This document shows, in pieces, positions 1-10,428 of a stretch of 64,000 nucleotides of DNA. The stretch is from NCBI RefSeq assembly GCF_000372725.1, contig NW_005201381.1, positions 183,953 to 247,952 of the forward strand. The letters are read 5' to 3'. Position numbers and translations under genes: made by a program. Below the pieces are notes generated by a model. That model saw nothing but the letters and a program-made list of their open reading frames with translations. It did not search any database and was not told the DNA's origin. Numbering within the stretch: the stretch's first letter is position 1; each line of letters begins with the position of its first letter. The stretch is from Emiliania huxleyi CCMP1516 (lineage: Eukaryota > Haptophyta > Isochrysidales > Noelaerhabdaceae).

Positions 1-206
1 CGCCTCCACCCCCGCCGCCCACCGGCGGCGCGCCGCGAGCCTCTCTCTCTCGTTCACGCCATGTCTGATTGAGCATGTGGTACGCCTCACCCCTTGCAAA
101 ACTCCGAGCCCTCACACGCAAAAAGACAATTCACCGGTGAGCCCAAGACTGAAGACGCAAAAACGATCTCGCAAAGAAAACAAAGAAAACCAAGGGGTCT
201 GTCGTA
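1..206. other. upstream region of zeaxanthin epoxidase
   Basis: No gene is supported here. The stretch starts GC-rich with a short CT run (about 43-52) and becomes A-rich just before the epoxidase start codon (about 155-200), as expected of a 5' leader. Promoter elements are not recognisable. Confidence 0.4.
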
Positions 207-3018
207 ATGATGCTGTGGCTCGCGGGGGCGATCACTCCCTCGGCGTCGTTCGCTGGTAGGCCGCCTGCCCACCGCGTGGCACCGGCTCGCGCCGTGCAGC
301 GCGCGCCAGCGCCGGCGATGCGCGGCGAGCAGGCCTTCTCCTTTGGCCCTGCGGCAGCGCTGCGGACGGCAAAGCGCAAGCTCCCGCAGGTCGAGTGGCT
401 TGCGGCCGGCGAGGGCTCGGCGGAGAACAAGGTGGACATGCCGGACCACGTTGCACGCATCCTCTCGCAGCCGCACGCGCCGCAGCGCGAGGCCGAGAAC
501 GATGAGAGGACGCACCGCATCCGCACGCGCTACGAGCAGGCTGCTGCCGATGCGCAGGCGCTGCGCGGGATGCTGGTGGGGGAGGAGGATGAGAAGGCGT
601 GGTGGCGCACGCCGCGCGAGGTGCCGGCGGGTGGCCGGCCGGTGAGCAAGGACGACCCACTCACCGTGCTGGTGGCGGGTGGCGGGCTTGCCGGCCTGGT
701 GACAGCGGCGGCGTGCCACGCGGCGGGCATGCGGGTCGCGCTGTTCGAGCAGGCGTCTTCGTACGCGCCGTACGGCGGCCCCATCCAGATCCAGTCCAAT
801 GCGCTCCGCGCCATCCAGCGCATCTCCCCAGCCGTCTTTGAGGAGCTCGTCGCCGCGGGCACCGTCACCGCCGACCGCGTCTCAGGCCTCAAGATCGGGT
901 ACCGCAAGGGCAACAAGCTGGCGGGTCTGTACGACCGAGGCGACTGGCTGGTGCGGTTCGACACCATCGGCCCTGCCCTCGAGGCGGGGCTCCCTGCGAC
1001 GGTCGTGGTCGACCGGCCGGTGATTCAGCAGATTCTGGTCAAGCATGGCTTCCCCGACGGCACCGTCCGCATCAGCTCGCGCATCGAGGGGTGGGAGGAC
1101 CGCGGCGACGGCCGCGGCGTGGTTGCGACGCTCTCCGACGGCACCAAGGCGCACGCGGACGTGCTGGTCGGCGCGGACGGCGTCTGGTCCCAGATCCGCA
1201 AGCAGATGCACTCACTCGGAGAGGGCGCGGGCGGCTTCGCCGCGTCGGGCGCGGCGGGAGGTGCGCTCGACGAGGCGGAGGCGCGCAAGCTGTGAACAGC
1301 GTCTCTTCACACCTCTTGCTGTGAACAGGTGCGCTCGACGAGGCGGAGGCGCGCAAGCTGTGAACAGCGTCTCTTCACACCTCTTGCTGTGAACAGGTGC
1401 GCTCGACGAGGCGGAGGCGCGCAAGCTGTGAACAGCGTCTCTTCACACCTCTTGCTGTGAACAGGTGCGCTCGACGAGGCGGAGGCGCGCAAGCTGGCGC
1501 GCGACACCGTGCGGATCGCGGCGCAGGCGGATCGCCGCTTCTCGGGCTTCACCTGCTACGCGGCGCTGGCGCCGCACCGCGCATCAAACATCGAGGACGT
1601 CTCGTATCAAATCCTGCTCGGAGAGAAGAAGTACTTTGTGTCGACCGACGGCGGCGGCGAGCGGCAGCAGTGGTTTGCGCTCATCCGCGAGCCGGCGGGC
1701 GGCGTCGATCCGGAGCCCACGGACGAGGACCCAACGCCAAAGCTGACGCGGCTGCGCCAGGAGTTCTCGTGCAGCAGCGGCGACGCCGACGGCAACGTCT
1801 GGGACCCGTTCGCACTCGAGCTGATCGAAGCGTCCGCCGAGAGTGACATCAAGCGGCGCGCCCTCTGCGGCGGGTCGCCGGGTCGGACATGTCGAGGACG
1901 CGTCCACGACATGTCCAAGACATGTCCCGTAGGCGCGACCTCTACGATGGGGCGCCCCTCCTCGCCACTTGGGACCCGCGTCGCTGGTGGTCGCCGTGGG
2001 CAAAGGGGCCGGGCGCCCTAGATTGGGAACGGCAGGCCGCCGGTACTCGGACTCGCACCCGAGAGGGCACGGATCGAGCGTACATGTCTCCTGCTGTATT
2101 CGATGTACTCGCAGCCCTTGTCCTCGCGCGGCTCCGATCGCACTGCACGGATCTTGCTTCACGCCCTGATTGTGGTGTGTTTATGCCTCAGGCCCGTCGC
2201 GCTCTGCGGGGACGCGGCGCACCCGATGATGCCAAATTTGGGGCAGGGCGGCTGCCAATCGACCGAAGACGGCTACCGGCTGGGCGCGGAGCTTGCGACG
2301 GTGAGCCGCAGAGACCGCTCGAGAGTGCCGCCGGCTAGGTTGTGCCGTTTTGGACTGGCTTAGCCATGCCCGACCGAGACGATTTCGCGTTGGCGGGTCG
2401 CCCCCACCGAGGGGTCGCCCACGCACCCGCCGGCCCCCACCGAGGCTTTCTCTCGGAGCATGGTCGAGGGGCACGGCTCCCTGCTGGGAGGAGGGAGAGG
2501 GAGGGGGGCGAGGCGAGGGATTGAATGAGGGGGGGGGTGGGGGGATACGGCGGGGAGGGGGGCATGGAGGGGGAGAGGAAGTCCAAGCGCGAGAGGGGGC
2601 AGGGGACTGGGCGGGGGACCGCCTGCGCCCCTCGCATGCCCCGTCAGGTGAGCCACACTCGCGAGGTGCCGTCGGCGCTCGCACGCTATTCGCGCGTCCG
2701 CGTGGTGCGCACGGCGATCGTGCAGGGGTTCGCGCAGCTCGGCTCCGATCTACTCGTCGACTTCGACCTGATGATGACCATCCCGCTGCTCGGCCCTTTC
2801 TTCCTCGCCGCAACGCAGGCGCGCACCTTCGACCCACTGCGCCCGTGACGCCTCCGCGGCAGCTGCCATGCCCCTACCGCACCGCTTGCATGCCCCCACC
2901 CGCCCGCTGCATCCTCCCTCTCCTCCGTTGCCTCTCTCTCAACGCGGCCCCGCTCCTCCCTCGCCCGCAGCTCTCGATGCCGTGGATCCTGCGCTTCCTC
3001 TACACGCCCGAGTTTTAG
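207..3018 (+). CDS. ZEP: zeaxanthin epoxidase, plastid-targeted
   Basis: FAD-dependent monooxygenase that converts zeaxanthin to violaxanthin via antheraxanthin in the xanthophyll cycle. Six exons fit: 207-1260, 1465-1855, 1933-1986, 2192-2300, 2648-2818, 2971-3018; together 608 aa in one frame. The leader is a signal peptide followed by ASFAGRPP, a Phe-bearing cleavage motif typical of secondary-plastid proteins. The Rossmann motif ([11 protein letters not shown]) lies near residue 155, the [12 protein letters not shown] motif near 320, and the FAD-binding [16 protein letters not shown] motif in exon 4. Length and motif order match algal epoxidases. Oddities: intron 1 is built only of a 68-bp repeat that contains the start of exon 2; intron 2 and intron 5 have GC donors; introns 1, 2 and 4 start like the exon that follows them. 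A related FAD hydroxylase is the only real alternative. Confidence 0.93.
1261..1496 (+). repeat. 68-bp tandem repeat forming ZEP intron 1
   Basis: Three full 68-bp units (1261-1328, 1329-1396, 1397-1464) are followed by the first 32 bases of a fourth, which is the coding start of exon 2 (1465-1496). Each unit starts with GT and ends with AG, and its first 32 bases are identical to the exon start; the other 36 bases hold an in-frame stop. Removing 1261-1464 restores the reading frame exactly. Seen directly; the origin as a tandem duplication of an exon edge is inferred. Confidence 0.92.
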
Positions 3019-3339
3019 GCGGCCGCGGTTCGGTTGAGACGAGTTGCGTTCGGACCCAGGTTCTTTGGCTTTGCCAGCGGCGGCCCGGCGCTGCGCGCTC
3101 TCTCTGCCGCAGGCTCTGACTAAGTCTATGCACTCAGGGCCGGTCGGGCCGCTCTACCTAGTCTCTCTACATTAGGCGACGAGAAAATTAACGAAACTCG
3201 GAACCCCCCCTCCCTATTGAAAAAGAAAGAAAATCAGCATGCCGAAAAAAAACCCGGCCCGCTGGGGCGAGCCTCGGCCAGCGCCGATCGCCGCCTTGCT
3301 GAGGTGAAGCCGCTGCCAGAGTGGGCGGTGACAGGCGTC

Positions 3340-4014
3340 ATGCTTTCGGATGACCTGCTGCCAAAAATTCTCGCACTGCTTCTGGCCAGGAAATCGCAGC
3401 CGCTTGTATGCCATGCGTTGAGCAGACTCCGGAGCTATGGTGCCCTCGGTTGGCTGTGCGCCGGCCAAAGTGGCCCAGACGAGGAGGGTCGCCTTCGCAG
3501 AGACACGATTATGGGCGCTGGGGCACTGCCATTAATCATTGCCGGCATGCGCGCGCATCCGAGCCATGCGGCTGTACAGCAAACTGGCTGCCACGCCCTG
3601 ACTGCTCTCGCCCGAGGACAGGTACAGGCGATCGTGGAAGCGATGGCGGCGGCGGGCGCGCTAGCGGCCGTCGTGACTGGCATGCAGGAGCACCGCGACC
3701 GTACCGGGGTCCAAGAGAACGGCTGCATCGCGCTGGGAACCATTTGCTGCGAGAGGCATATGGGGGGGAATGTTTTCGGCGTGGATGAGTCAGTCAGCCA
3801 GGCGGCCGCCTCTGCGGGCGCGCTGGCGGCGATGGTCAACTCCTTGAGGGCTATGAAAGGTGGCGCGACACTAGACCGTTGCTCTTCCGCGCTGCGCCTC
3901 TTCGTGGGTTGGGGAGAGGGCAGCGCTGCGCGGCGTGCAAGTGCTTTGCAGCTGGGGGCGGAGCCGGCTTGGCTCAAGTCGCGTCAGGACGAGCAGATCG
4001 AGGAAATAGACTGA
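3340..4014 (+). CDS. armadillo-repeat-like protein
   Basis: 224 aa from the first in-frame ATG; the frame is open upstream to 3217 without an ATG, so a 5' exon may be missing. The protein is helical, with repeated units of the form GALPLIIAGMRAH...VQQTGCHALTALA (near residue 60) and GALAAVVTGMQEH...VQENGCIALGTI (near 105), spaced about 45 residues as in ARM/HEAT repeats. Such proteins bind other proteins; no enzymatic motif is visible. The C-terminus is charged (KSRQDEQIEEID). It sits 320 bp downstream of the epoxidase on the same strand and 140 bp before a transposon. Confidence 0.65.
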   Translation: MLSDDLLPKILALLLARKSQPLVCHALSRLRSYGALGWLCAGQSGPDEEGRLRRDTIMGAGALPLIIAGMRAHPSHAAVQQTGCHALTALARGQVQAIVEAMAAAGALAAVVTGMQEHRDRTGVQENGCIALGTICCERHMGGNVFGVDESVSQAAASAGALAAMVNSLRAMKGGATLDRCSSALRLFVGWGEGSAARRASALQLGAEPAWLKSRQDEQIEEID

Positions 4015-4157
4015 GCCCAAGGTCTGCCGAGCGCGCGCCCTGGAGCTTGCGTGCACTAGCGCCACCCAGAGCTACGTACACCCTATCCCTAGAGTATACG
4101 TGGGGCTCGGATGCGCTCTCTTCTGTTTGCGTTGAAGGGAGGGGCTCTCGGCTCTCG

Positions 4158-5522
4158 CTGAGCCCTGGCTGTCAGGCTGTCAGGTGCTGTCAGGTGATCT
4201 GTCGGGCTGTCGGGCAGCTGTCAGGCACTGTCAGGTGCCTCTGTCAGACCAGCTGTCAGGTGCTGTCAGTGCTGTCGGGTGCTGTCGGGTGCATGTCTGA
4301 CAGGCGAGGGGTTCTGTAGCTGTCAGGTGCTGTCGGAGCTGTCGGGTGTTGCTGTCAGACGCTGTCGGAGCTGTCAGAGCTGTCAGGCTGCTGCTGCTGT
4401 CAGACGGTGGGCTGTTGCTGTCAGGTGCTGGGTCAGGTGGTGCTGTCGGGGTGCTGTCAGGCTGTGACACACACCAGCCACACTTATGACACTATCAAGA
4501 GGAGACCAGCAGGACTCTACTACACATACTCTAGTCTCTACTCTGCCTCCGGTCCCACCATCTTTTTCATGGTGGACGTCACCATCTTCTTGTCTGCCGC
4601 ACTGAGAGAATAGCAGAGAGGCAGGGTGGAGTGCTTCTTCAGGTACACCTTGCTGATGATCTGGTAGTTGCTGGTCCAGCGGAAGGCCTCCCCATCGTTG
4701 TCGCTCGTCAGCTTGTAGTACTTGCACGCTCTGTTCTGGTAGCGCGGGCCGTCTGGGGGGGTCCCGTCACCCTTCACCTCACGGTACCACCGGAGGATAA
4801 AGAGGCCCTTGGGGTCGTTGATGAAGACCCCGTTGCTGCGCTGACTCATGGAGAGCTGGCGCAGGTACTCTGCGCTGGAGCTGCCAGTGGCGCGGCGCGC
4901 GTCTACTGTGCCGTCGGCGACGGCCACCTGCTCAATGTTGCCGATGGCAAAGACCTTGGAGCTGTCCTCCATGGTGAAGAGCACCGCAACTGCGAAGAGA
5001 AAGAGAAGAGGGAGAGATGAGGATGCACGTCTTATGTGTGTGTGTGACAGGCGGGCAAGGGCGTGGTCACCGTCATCATCATCCATGTAGAAGTCGAGCT
5101 CCTCATCCACATCCTCGCCCCGCTGCTGATGGGACTTGATGAGCCGCTTGACGTGGAAGCGGAGCTTGCGATCCTTTGACTCCTCCTGGATGGAGACGTT
5201 GAAATCTGCCAGCAGCTTACCCTCAATGGGGCACAAGAAAGAGGCTCTACGGGGTCTGTGTACGGTCTGTGCTGCTGTCGGGCTGTCAGGCTGTCAGCGC
5301 TGCTGTCAGGCCACTGTGTGCTGTCGGGCTGTCAGGCAGCTGTCAGGCTGTCACGTTAGGGCCTGACAGCGACGGAACCCCTCGCCTGCCAGACTCTGCT
5401 GTCAGGCTGTCAGACACGTGCTGTCAGACTGTCAGAGAAAGTGCTGTCAGCGCTGTCAGGCTGTCGGGCACTGTCAGGCGCTGTCCGGGGGTTTGCTGTC
5501 AGGCTGTCAGACCAGGGCTCAG
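4158..5522 (-). mobile_element. TIR transposon copy A with CTGTCRG arrays
   Basis: A 1365-bp element bounded by inverted termini CTGAGCCCTGG ... CCAGGGCTCAG and flanked by an exact 8-bp duplication, GGCTCTCG, at 4150-4157 and 5523-5530. Both subterminal regions (about 4165-4470 and 5265-5510) are packed with CTGTCAGG/CTGTCGGG units. The middle (about 4540-5236, minus strand) carries an open reading frame unlike any transposase I know. Eight-base duplications and repeated subterminal motifs are known in hAT and Mutator-type elements, but without a transposase the superfamily is not settled. Probably non-autonomous. Confidence 0.88.
4538..5236 (-). CDS. unknown protein fragment carried by transposon copy A
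   Basis: Open for 232 codons but with no ATG at its 5' end, so the first exon is missing or outside. The N-terminal half is charged (HVKRLIKSHQQRGEDVDEELDF near residue 28), the C-terminal half (YLRQLSMSQRSNGVFINDPK near 125) ends in a Lys-rich stretch. An intron is likely near residues 56-75: a GT donor after the Asp run and a CT-rich tract ending in TCTTCGCAG would remove a poor-complexity insert and keep the frame. The 3' half is shared with copy C. I do not recognise the family; it may be a captured host gene piece rather than the element's own gene. Confidence 0.45.
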   Translation of the reverse strand: MCPIEGKLLADFNVSIQEESKDRKLRFHVKRLIKSHQQRGEDVDEELDFYMDDDDGDHALARLSHTHIRRASSSLPLLFLFAVAVLFTMEDSSKVFAIGNIEQVAVADGTVDARRATGSSSAEYLRQLSMSQRSNGVFINDPKGLFILRWYREVKGDGTPPDGPRYQNRACKYYKLTSDNDGEAFRWTSNYQIISKVYLKKHSTLPLCYSLSAADKKMVTSTMKKMVGPEAE

Positions 5523-5787
5523 GGCTCTCGGGCGTCGGGGTGTAGCGTGTACGTTGGCGCTTATTGCTTATTCAGTATATGTTACTATGTTTTTGTTGTA
5601 TCACTCTCGTCATGGTCCATCTCAAAAAGCACACACCGCGACAGAGACTGATCGTGGACCACAGTCGACCCTCGCCGGATAGACTGAACGCGCAGGGACA
5701 GAACCAGGCGCGCGCGGCGTGTCCCAATAAGTGTCCGAATGATCAGAGTGGGGCGGCGATGTGGATGTGGCCGAGCCCCCGTCCTGA

Positions 5788-7879
5788 TCAAAACTTGATC
5801 TTCGGCTCCTTCTTGCTGCTCGTGGGCCCGCGCTTGCCAGGCTGCGCCTTCTGCTTGCGCAGCACAAATCCGCCGCCGGGGTCGACTGCGGCGGCCGCTT
5901 TGTCGAGCTTCAGGGGGGGCGGGGGTTCTGCGTCGGAATCGTCCGAGTCGTCGCCGCGCCTCCGCTTCTTCTTCTTCTTGCGCTTGCGGTCGCCCCCGTC
6001 CTCGCCCTCGCCCTCGCCGTTCGCCTTCTTCGAGGCAAGGAAGGGCAGCAACGCGTTCCGAAAGTCGCTGTTGCTGAGCTGTGGTTCGGCGGCGCCGCCC
6101 TCGCCCTCCTCCTCGCCCTCGCCCTCGCCCTCCGCTCCAGCGCCGCCCCCCTCAACCTCGGGGAACGGCAGCGCCTCCGCCTTCGCCTTGCGCGCCGCCG
6201 CGACATCGACGGCGGGCGTGCTCGGCAGGATGGTCGTCTGCAGCATGTCTGAAAAGCGAGGTCCCTCCGGCTCCGGCGGCGCGAGCGGCGGCGGCGGCGG
6301 CGGCGGCGGCGGCAGCGACGACGGCGGCGACGATGGCGACGGGCGGACAAGCACCGTGTCGCAATCGCCGAGCTTGATCTTTGCCCCGCACGGCACGCGC
6401 GTCGGCTTGTGCGGCGACAGCCGCTCCCAGCCGGCGCCCGTGTCGAGGAAGCTGCCTGCATGATGAATACGCCAACCCTCGGGGGCCGGAGTGCTTTAGA
6501 GAGCACGCGTGAAAGACGAGGGTGCGAACACAGGGAGTACAGCCGAATACGGTCGAGTACAGCGGAGTCCGTGTCCTCTCGAGCGCGGGTTGGAATACAC
6601 GAGTACTCATCCCGCTTCTAGGCGCAGCCGCCCTTGGTCGAGCCGAGGTCAATGAGGTGCAGCGGTGCCTCGCTGTCGTCGCCGTCGCCGCCGTCGCGGC
6701 CGCCATCGGCCGGAGAGCCGTGCACAATCGCCGCGTGCGCACGAGACACGGACTCGTCTGGCACGGCGAAGTCCGCCTGGCGAAGTGTCGTGGACGTGTT
6801 ACGGACGTGTCATGGACGTGTCGTGGACTAGCACAGCACAATCGGGGGGGGGGGGGGGGAGGCTGGGGGGGCCTCTCTGGGAGGACTCTCGGGCGGTCGC
6901 CTCGGGCGGTGTCCCAGGCGGAGTCTCGAACGCTGGGTCGGCCCGCGGCCCCGGTCGGCTCTCGGTGAGTCAGCTCTCGGTGGAGGGCAGTGGGGCTTTG
7001 CGAGTCGGCTGTGCAAGATCTGGTGGGGAAGAGTTGCGAGGCTGACCCTTTCGCGTGAGCGGCCAAAGACGTAGGCCCTCTTGCGCGAGAGCTGGAGCGA
7101 CTGCATCTTCGTGCCGCCGCGCACCTGTGGTCGGGGCGGGGCCGGGGGGTGGGGTGTCGGCGTCTCGGACGCGTCTCGGACGCGTCTTGGCAGCGGCGCG
7201 CCAGGTCAAGCGAAACCGGTGCTTGCGGAGCCACCGCCCACTCCGGCGGCTCCCACCGGGCGGCGGCGGCGGGCGGCGGGGGGGCGGGCGCAGCGGGCGC
7301 GTCGTGGCTGAACTTGCACTCCCTGCCGTACCGGCAGTTGCCCTTGATAAAGTCGATGCACTGCCTCTTCCCCGGCGGCGCGGGGGGCGGCAGAGCGGCA
7401 GCGGCGGCGGCGGCGGCGGCGGCGACGGCGGGCGGAGGCGCGTCGGGCGGTGGCGCGGCGGGCGCGGCGGGCGCGGCGGGCGCGGCGGGCGCGGCGGGCG
7501 CGGCGGGCGCGGGCAGCCCGACGAGCACGAGCGCGTAGGGCGGCGCGTCGGAGAGGGTTATGCTCGCGCCTCCGCCGAGCTGAGTCGGCTCGTTGGGCCG
7601 GATGCGCTTGCCGTCGACAAAGGTCCCGCGGGTCGACTTGAGGTCGATGAGGTAGAGGCGCTCGCCGCGCGGGACGATGGCACAGTGCTGGCGCGATGCG
7701 GCCTCGTCATCGCCCACGACCACGTCCGCCACGCCAGGCTGCCTGCCGACCACAAAGCAGCGCGGGCCAGGCGGAAGCTCGTGCCGGCGCAGCGTCCGCT
7801 CGCCGCGCCGGACCTCGAGCGCGAGGCCCGCGTGCGGCGTCTCGGTCGCCCAGCTCGGCGCGGGGAATTTGCCAGCCAT
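5788..7879 (-). CDS. two-FHA-domain protein with CCCH zinc finger
   Basis: Three exons, 7879-7202, 6776-6629 and 6455-5788, sum to 497 aa. An N-terminal FHA domain (residues about 20-110; GR-x-DxxSRxH-like GDDEAASRQH and LIDLKSTRGTFVDGKRI) is followed by an Ala/Pro linker, a CCCH finger (C-x7-C-x5-C-x3-H, near 170-190) and a second FHA domain split by intron 2 (VPDESVSRAHAAIV, IDLGSTKGG, then SFLDTG). The tail is acidic, then KRKKKKKRRR, a nuclear-localisation-like run. FHA domains bind phosphothreonine and CCCH fingers bind RNA, so a nuclear RNA-processing or splicing role (NIPP1-like) is plausible but inferred. Both introns use GC donors. Confidence 0.82.
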
Positions 7880-8469
7880 GTATGTGTGCGTGTGGGCCGT
7901 CGAGAGATCAACAAATCCAGGTGCGCCAAGTCCCCACGGCCTGTGCACCTTAACGCTTAAGCACTTGAGCACTGGATAGGGTCGATTCCGCGTGGTACGG
8001 GACCCCTCGATCGTCTCGCCCTCCCTCGCTGGTGTGTTCATTGGGGGGGGCGTGCACCTCGATCCTGGAGCCGGGTGACGGGATGCTGTCGCGGCGGTCT
8101 CACTCACTCAGTCAGGCCCACCCACCCAGTGAGTGAGGTAGTGCGCCAGACAGACAGACCTATCTCGCATGAGCACTCTCATGGGAGCCATACTCGCATA
8201 GGGGACGCGTGCTAGCTGATGACTGTAGCCAGCTTCCCGGCCTCCCGCGTCTACCGGGAGCCTCCCGGACCATCGACCTCGGGAGCTCTCCCGCACCTTT
8301 ATGCGTTCTAAGGAATCGGTCGGCGGCCCGCTGCGGCTCTTAAAACCTGCCAGGCCGGTTAAGCCGTTAAAAGCCGCAGCGCCCCAGGGCCCACCCGCTT
8401 TTAAGCCTAGGGCGTAGGGGTATATGAGGCTGATAATGACGTCCGCAATCGCCTCGGGGGGATGGGGCC
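7880..8469. other. intergenic region with short dispersed repeat and hairpin
   Basis: Positions 7970-8045 are a copy of a repeat found twice more at 26028-26240 (shared core GGTCGATTCCGC ... CTCGATCGTCTCGCCC). At 8328-8382 a stem GCTGCGGCT ... AGCCGCAGC encloses about 37 bases rich in TTAAAA. No gene is visible. Confidence 0.5.
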
Positions 8470-8801
8470 CTGAGCCCTGGCTGTCAGGCTGTCAGGTGCT
8501 GTCAGGTGATCGGTCGGGCTGTCGGGCAGCTGTCAGGCACTGTCAGGTGCCTCTGTCAGACCAGCTGTCAGGTGCTGTCAGTGCTGTCGGGTGCTGTCGG
8601 GTGCGTGTCTGACAGTCGAGGTGCTCTGTAGCTGTCGGGTGCTGTCGGAGCTGTCGGGTGTTGCTGTCAGACGCTGTCGGAGCTGTCGGAGCTGTCAGGC
8701 TGCTGCTGCTGTCAGACGTTGGGCTGTTGCTGTCAGGTGCTGTCAGTTGCTGTCAGGTGGTGCTGTCGGGGTGCTGTCAGGCTCTGACACACACCAGCCA
8801 C
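8470..8801 (+). mobile_element. partial transposon copy B (one CTGTCRG end)
   Basis: Starts with the family terminus CTGAGCCCTGG and runs through one complete CTGTCAGG/CTGTCGGG subterminal array up to the shared border GACACACACCAGCCAC, where similarity to copy A stops. The carried open reading frame and the other terminus are absent, and no target duplication can be paired. It is a truncated relic of the same family. Confidence 0.8.
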
Positions 8802-9955
8802 GAGTAATGGAGAAGTCTGTCCGCGCCTAAGGATTCTGCCTTTCCTATTCTGCTCTACTACACAAGGATTCTTGCTATTCTACCTCTCACTAGATTCCCC
8901 TTCCCAGGTTCCTCTTCTGCTCAGATATTCTGATTCTCTCCCCAGACTCTCCCATCTTGGCCCCGCTTTCAGCTTCCTGATTCTCCATTCTCGTTTCCTC
9001 CGCTTCCTTTCCGATGTTTTCGCCGATGCCATTGAAAATGGAATAGAGTTTTCGGAAAAAAAACTCCCCGGCCCTCGCCAACGCCCAAAAATGGCGCAGA
9101 GTGAGGCGGCGAGAACCGAGCGAGCACGTGAGCCCCGTGGCTCCAACGTCCGGTTACCGGGCCCTTCCTATTTTGAGCAAGTGTGACGCCGCGCGAGCGA
9201 CGCTCCGAGATCGCCCGAGACAGCGCGGCGCGGCGGTGGGTGAGGTGGGGTGGGGGGGTGGGGGGGTGGGGGGTGGGGGGGCGGCGTGGCGTGGAGCTCC
9301 GAGATAGCGCGAGATCGCCCGAGATCGCGCGGCGCGGCCGCCCCCGGAGTGCCGAGATCGCCCGAGATAGCGCAGATCGCCCGAGATCGCGCGGCGCGGC
9401 CCGAGGCGAGGTGGGAGAGAGAGAGAGAGAGAGATTTTTAGAAGCCAACAAGAAATGTGTCACACACAGATCACAGTGATTTGGGCTCGGCAGCTTGTCC
9501 TCTCGCGAGGTGGGTGGGTTGGGAGCGAGGGGGCGGAAGTGTTCAGTGCGGTAGATGGTCAGCTCGGGGCGCAAGAGGTGGCCTGTGAGCCATCCGGCTT
9601 ACATTTACCCTGCTCGCACATGGAGTGCGAGGACCGAGGTATCTCGTCTCGTCGTCTGTCGCCGTCCCAAACTGTCACTCCCCTCTCTCCCGGCCGGGGT
9701 GGGGCGCGCGCGGGGGCGGTGGGTGTGCGGGATGTCTGTGGGCCCGAGAGCGATGTGCGTGTGCCCGCCTTGCGTTTTTGCAAGGCTAGCTCGAAAAAAA
9801 GAATTTCGCCGCGAGCGCCACGGTGGCGCTGCACACCTCCTCTCTGCCCGCGCCTCCCCGAAGTCCCCCGCCGCCCCCGCCCCCCTCCCATCCGCCCCTC
9901 CCCGCCCCCTCCTCCCCACCTCCTCGCTCGCCGCCGCCTCGCAGAGAGCGGCGCC
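8802..9955. other. repeat-rich region upstream of Sec61-gamma
   Basis: Contains a CT-rich stretch (8870-8990), a GAGATCGCCCGAGATCGCGC minisatellite (about 9190-9410), a GA run and one copy of a dispersed repeat (9431-9495, AGAAGCCAACAAGAAATGTG...GGCTCGGCAGC). The open frame 8872-9186 looks like low-complexity sequence and I do not call it. The C-rich tract just before 9955 is probably the Sec61-gamma 5' leader. Confidence 0.45.
9431..9495 (+). repeat. AGAAGCCAACAAG dispersed repeat, copy 1 of 4
   Basis: Core AGAAGCCAACAAGAAATGTG ... AGTGATTTGGGCTCGGCAGC. Other copies: 61296-61360 (+), 38222-38290 (-), and a diverged one at 35455-35515 (-). Each is followed or preceded by TTTTTAG or AAAAATC. 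Probably a short non-autonomous element; ends and target duplications could not be defined. Confidence 0.7.
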
Positions 9956-10428
9956 ATGTCCTCCTCCGAGGCGATCGACTATGTGAAGAAGCCGGCGGTG
10001 GAGTTTATCAAGGACAGCTGGCGCCTGGTGAAGCGGTGCACAAAGCCCGACAGAACCGGTGCGCGCCACCGCAGCGGGGTTGGGTGGCGGAAGCGCTGCA
10101 CGGGCGCCGTTCTTCCTCCCCTCTCAGCCCGACGCGCCGACCCGCTGTCGCCCCGACCTGCCCCCCCTCGCAGAATTTTCGAAGATCGCGCAGGCCACGT
10201 CGGTCGGCTTCTTCATCATGGGCTTCATCGGCTTCTTTGTGAAGCTCATCTTCATCCCGATCAACAATATCATCGTCGGCATGGTGGGTAGCTCCCCCCC
10301 CCCACCCCTCCCCACACCCACCAGAGACGCGTCACGCCGCCGCCCGGCAGCTGTCCTAGGCTCCTGGCTGCGGCTCCTCGCACACGCCGCCGCGTCACGC
10401 CCACCCTCCTTTCCCACTGCAGGGTTGA
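9956..10428 (+). CDS. SEC61G: protein transport protein Sec61 subunit gamma
   Basis: Small tail-anchored subunit of the ER translocon. Exons 9956-10058, 10174-10283 and 10423-10428 give 72 aa, the normal family length. The sequence has the conserved amphipathic start ([24 protein letters not shown]), then [20 protein letters not shown] and the membrane helix ending [10 protein letters not shown]. Both introns have GT donors (GTGCG, GTGGG). The last exon holds only the final codon and the stop, so the exact C-terminus is less sure than the rest. Confidence 0.95.

Noticed and set aside
1261-1496. CRISPR or bacterial repeat
   Set aside because: The 68-bp units are contiguous, contain coding sequence and splice sites, and sit inside a eukaryotic gene.
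8872-9186. Protein-coding gene of 104 aa
   Set aside because: Leader is a CT-rich tract read as Leu/Ser; no conserved motif, no splice context.
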